Source of the DNA: Bin87 sp964347975
GTDB lineage: Bacteria > Chloroflexota > Dehalococcoidia > Lucifugimonadales > UBA3495
Assembly: GCA_964347975.1 (NCBI GenBank)
Contig: CAYGAY010000012.1
Span: 1 to 64,000, forward strand
DNA: 64,000 nucleotides
Reading direction: 5' to 3'
In this document: positions 60,670 to 64,000 of the stretch, piece after piece
Position numbering within the stretch: the first letter of the stretch is position 1
Layout of the letters: each line of letters begins with the position of its first letter
The notes under the pieces: generated by a model
Told to the model about the DNA's origin: nothing
What the model saw: the letters and a program-made list of their open reading frames with translations, nothing else
Database searches by the model: none
Position numbers and translations under genes: made by a program

Positions 60670-62544
60670 ATGACACACCAGCCACGCAGGTTTCCACCAG
60701 GCTTACAGATGGCGAGAGTCTCAATTTTGGCGATACTCGCGCTTTGCGCTGTAACAGCTTTGCTTTCGGTGACGGACCAGGTCGCAGCCAAGCCCAATTC
60801 AACAATTTCTGAGGTGCGTTTGGGAAACCTGGATAGCCTCATCTTGTCCAGGACGTTGCAGCAGTGGAGGGCCGAGCGGTCTAACTTGGCTACGCGATAC
60901 GACTGGATGGATTGGCATGACTACGATTGCTCTCCATACAATACGTCAGATCACGCTGGGAAGTTTGAAGACGCATGCGTCAGGCATCAAGTGCTGTTAA
61001 ATACGTTGCCCACGTTGGATGACGGTTCAGGTTCCCAATGGAATCAGCGCAATCGCTATGCAGCAGACTTGAGGTTCGCCCTTGACTTGTACGGCTCCTG
61101 CACAGTCGATAACAATCTGATATATCTCAACGTTACTGAAACTTCGAATTTGTGCACAGATATGTCGCGGGATATGTTCGGATCTACCCGGGGCCGTTGG
61201 TGGCCTCCCAATTACGACTACGATCAGCCGTCTAATGCGTCCGTGCCATTCGCTGACCCCCTGGACAGATATGCCGCCCAAGTCAAGCGTGCAATAAAGC
61301 TAACCGATGTAAGTACGATTACGTTCGCCACCTTGAATGCCGGCGACGCAGGACGCTTGCCTTTGCCGATCCACTACGTTGAGGTCAACGGCGAACCACT
61401 CGTTCCCAGTAAGATCGGCGAATTGCCCGTGGGCAAACCAATCCCGGCTGTCTTGGTGTGAGGAAATCTTAAGTCTTTCCAAGGAAACCGTCCCGAGTCA
61501 ATCGGCGACGCATGGGACCATTATTACCGTACCGGCGACATCCGGGTTGCCACCCTCAATCCTTTGAGGGTCAGCGACACGGAAGCCTCTCCATGTTCCG
61601 GGACTTCAGGGTACGTCCTGGATGTCGCTGACCCTACTTCAAGAAACGGGCGGTTTGATGCCGAAGACAACCTGAATGTACGGCGTCAGCCAATCTACTT
61701 GACCATGTGCAGTAGTCATTTGATCGCTTCCGGACAACTGCTGGAATTGGAAGCTTGGGAGGCGACATCCAGAGGTATATTGGGTTCCGACGGGTACCCG
61801 GTGTACTGGCAACGCGTCGCTAACGACGAGACCAGTCTGTTGACCGATTACGAGTCGTTCCGTGCGGATGTCATCACAGCGACGTTATCTGGCAACAGCC
61901 CTCACTCCAACCCCGGTGTAGGGACCTATTCGGTCGTCAGTCCTTGGCACGCCTTCACTCTGAATGTTACCGGAGACCATGAGGTTGATCTGGTTGCCAA
62001 CCCTGGGGACGACACTCCGTCGGTGGAAATCGCCACTGCCAGTAACCCTGGTTACTATTGCCCAGCAGAAGCGGATGATCGCTCAGCCAACAACAGGGAA
62101 GATGAAGACGTTATCCGCTTGCGACTGTGTCGCGCTGAGAGTGGTATCGTCGAATTGCGCCACGACGCTACTCAAGCGGTGCTCAACTCCTACACGCTAA
62201 GGCCCGCATCGGCCACCGCACCGGCCCCAGTCCCAACGGCTACACCGACGCCAACACCAACACCCACGCCGGTTCCCACCGGCCTCACCGCGCCGACGAA
62301 CGTTCAGGCGACGGTCAGCGGCAGCACCGTAACCGTCACCTGGACGCCCGGTCAGAACGCGGCTAGCCACGCGGTCATGGTATTCACCTCCGAATTTACC
62401 AGTACTCCCCACACTGACTGGAATCCCGGCCCGGGCTCCACTACTATCCAGAACGTGGCGGCGGGCAGTTACGTAGTTGCCGTGGTAGCCATCGATGTTA
62501 ACGGCGACATCCTGTACAATCTGGCAACTGTAACGGTCAGTTGA
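60670..62544 (+). pseudogene. secreted protein with Pro/Thr linker and FN3-like domain, interrupted by an in-frame UGA
   Basis: From ATG 60670 a signal peptide (SILAILALCAVTALL) and a secreted domain run 263 codons to a TGA at 61459-61461. The same frame then continues without any stop to 62542-62544, reading GNLKSFQGNRPESIGDAWDH and onward. The downstream part has no ATG start or ribosome-binding site near its beginning (the first possible start is a TTG at 61564). It ends with a PTPTPTPTPVPT linker and an FN3-like domain, APTNVQATVSGSTVTVTWTP. Read through, it would be 624 residues. The simplest reading is a CGA or TGG-type codon changed to TGA; recoding or sequencing error are alternatives. 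The first half is A+T-richer than neighbours. Confidence 0.65.
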
Positions 62545-62617
62545 ACGCACGGCTTGGGGAGTTCACGCTGGTTGTCCGCCGGCTGTGCTAAACTGGCGCG
62601 TAACCGTAAGATACGCA

Positions 62618-62640
62618 GGGGCGACCCTCGTGGTCGCTCT
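62618..62640 (+). promoter_or_regulatory. hairpin in the moxR leader
   Basis: GGGGCGACC and GGTCGCTCT can pair over nine positions with two G-T wobbles, 24 bases before the GTG. It matches the stem of the hairpin at 44244-44267, so it is a member of a repeated palindrome family; regulatory function not shown. Confidence 0.35.
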
Positions 62641-62663
62641 GGCCGACCGCCAGGAGCACGTCC

Positions 62664-63653
<990 letters not shown>

Positions 63654-63663
63654 GGAAGCATAC

Positions 63664-64000
63664 TTGAAAACAGCCCTGATCAAATCGCTGGTTCGCCAGC
63701 ACCGGCGCAAAATTCTTTTCAGCCTGCTGATTCTGGCGGTGCTGTTTTATTCGTTGGGCACTGGATTCCCGTTTTTCTACCGGCTGCTGTTCACCCTGAT
63801 TCTGCTGGTGAGCATCGGATACGGTTGGGCCTGGTTGAACCTGCGCGGATTGGACGTGCGGCTGACCCGCCTGGGCAATCGAGGTCGGGTCGGAGAATTC
63901 CTGGAGGGCCAGATCCAGCTGATCAACCGCTCGCGTCTGCCCAAATCCTGGCTGGAAGTGACGGAAGATACCGACCTGGACGACCCGGGCGGGCGCACCG
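63664..64000 (+). CDS. DUF58 family protein, N-terminal part (runs off the window)
   Basis: At least 112 residues from a TTG at 63664 with AGGGA upstream; continues beyond the right edge. Two membrane helices (ILFSLLILAVLFYSLG and LLFTLILLVSIGYGWAWL) are followed by LRGLDVRLTRLGNRGRVGEF and LEGQIQLINRSRLPKSWLEV, the usual DUF58 start. Partner of MoxR, expected to end in a VWA-like domain. Eleven bases separate the genes. Confidence 0.87.
   Translation, partial: MKTALIKSLVRQHRRKILFSLLILAVLFYSLGTGFPFFYRLLFTLILLVSIGYGWAWLNLRGLDVRLTRLGNRGRVGEFLEGQIQLINRSRLPKSWLEVTEDTDLDDPGGRT

Noticed and set aside
61337..61567. Small 76-residue gene across the UGA of the secreted protein gene
   Set aside because: Different frame from the protein-like sequence on both sides, with no start signal; a shadow frame.

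Overview
The window is 64 kb of GC-rich, densely coding bacterial chromosome carrying about 60 genes or gene remnants. Gene content suggests a free-living or host-associated heterotroph of the Chloroflexota, possibly SAR202/Dehalococcoidia-like: two TIGR03619-type flavin/F420 LLM oxidoreductases, two GMC oxidoreductases, a DUF1800-DUF1501-NHL cassette, Uma2-family nucleases and family-5 solute-binding lipoproteins. This placement is inferred from gene content; there is no rRNA, and no tRNA or CRISPR array was recognised.

Layout. 0-3.2 kb: a fragment of an upstream gene, a GT4-GT2 glycosyltransferase fusion and a MobA-like nucleotidyltransferase. 3.4-10 kb: DNA repair, with two OGG-like glycosylase paralogues on either side of a Uma2 gene, then DinG-type exonuclease-helicase and a PHP hydrolase. 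10-12.8 kb: accessory patch with a MITE-like element, a frameshifted DUF3800 gene, an unknown gene, an HNH nuclease and a PaREP1/HEPN-like gene. 12.7-17.9 kb: FAD oxidoreductase, an ABC-2 exporter and two LolD/MacB-type ATPases without a permease. 18-24 kb: housekeeping (rpsU, FmdB, dtd, aroK-aroB, VOC, pcm, a ThDP enzyme). 24.2-25.9 kb: a DNA methyltransferase fused to an HNH domain.

26-37.8 kb: oxidative catabolism (two GMC oxidoreductases, DUF1800/DUF1501/NHL, cysteine hydrolase, LLM oxidoreductase, lactonase-like propeller), interrupted at 27.6-29.5 kb by a lower-GC insert of DUF4177, an orphan ParA ATPase and a SAP-like partner. 37.8-40.8 kb: second Uma2 gene, repeat-rich DNA, a winged-helix/zinc/DUF2325-like protein with an unexplained leader, and an SDR. 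40.8-50.7 kb: oligopeptide-type ABC uptake locus with three tandem binding-protein paralogues, each with its own consensus promoter, two permeases, no ATPase, and a PQQ-propeller protein. 51-59.2 kb: PPOX, site-2 protease, MBL hydrolase, apt, mnmA-rnhB-yraN operon, LLM oxidoreductase and a PEP mutase/isocitrate lyase-family enzyme. 59.5-64 kb: secreted Pro/Thr-linker proteins (one interrupted by an in-frame UGA), then MoxR ATPase and the start of a DUF58 gene.

At least four families of short palindromic or inverted-repeat elements are scattered between genes. One copy has an 11-bp flanking duplication, and another appears to supply the GTG start of aroK. The best candidates for undescribed biology are the methyltransferase-HNH fusion, the ParA plus SAP-like pair, the DUF2325-like protein with its leader, and the UGA-interrupted secreted protein.
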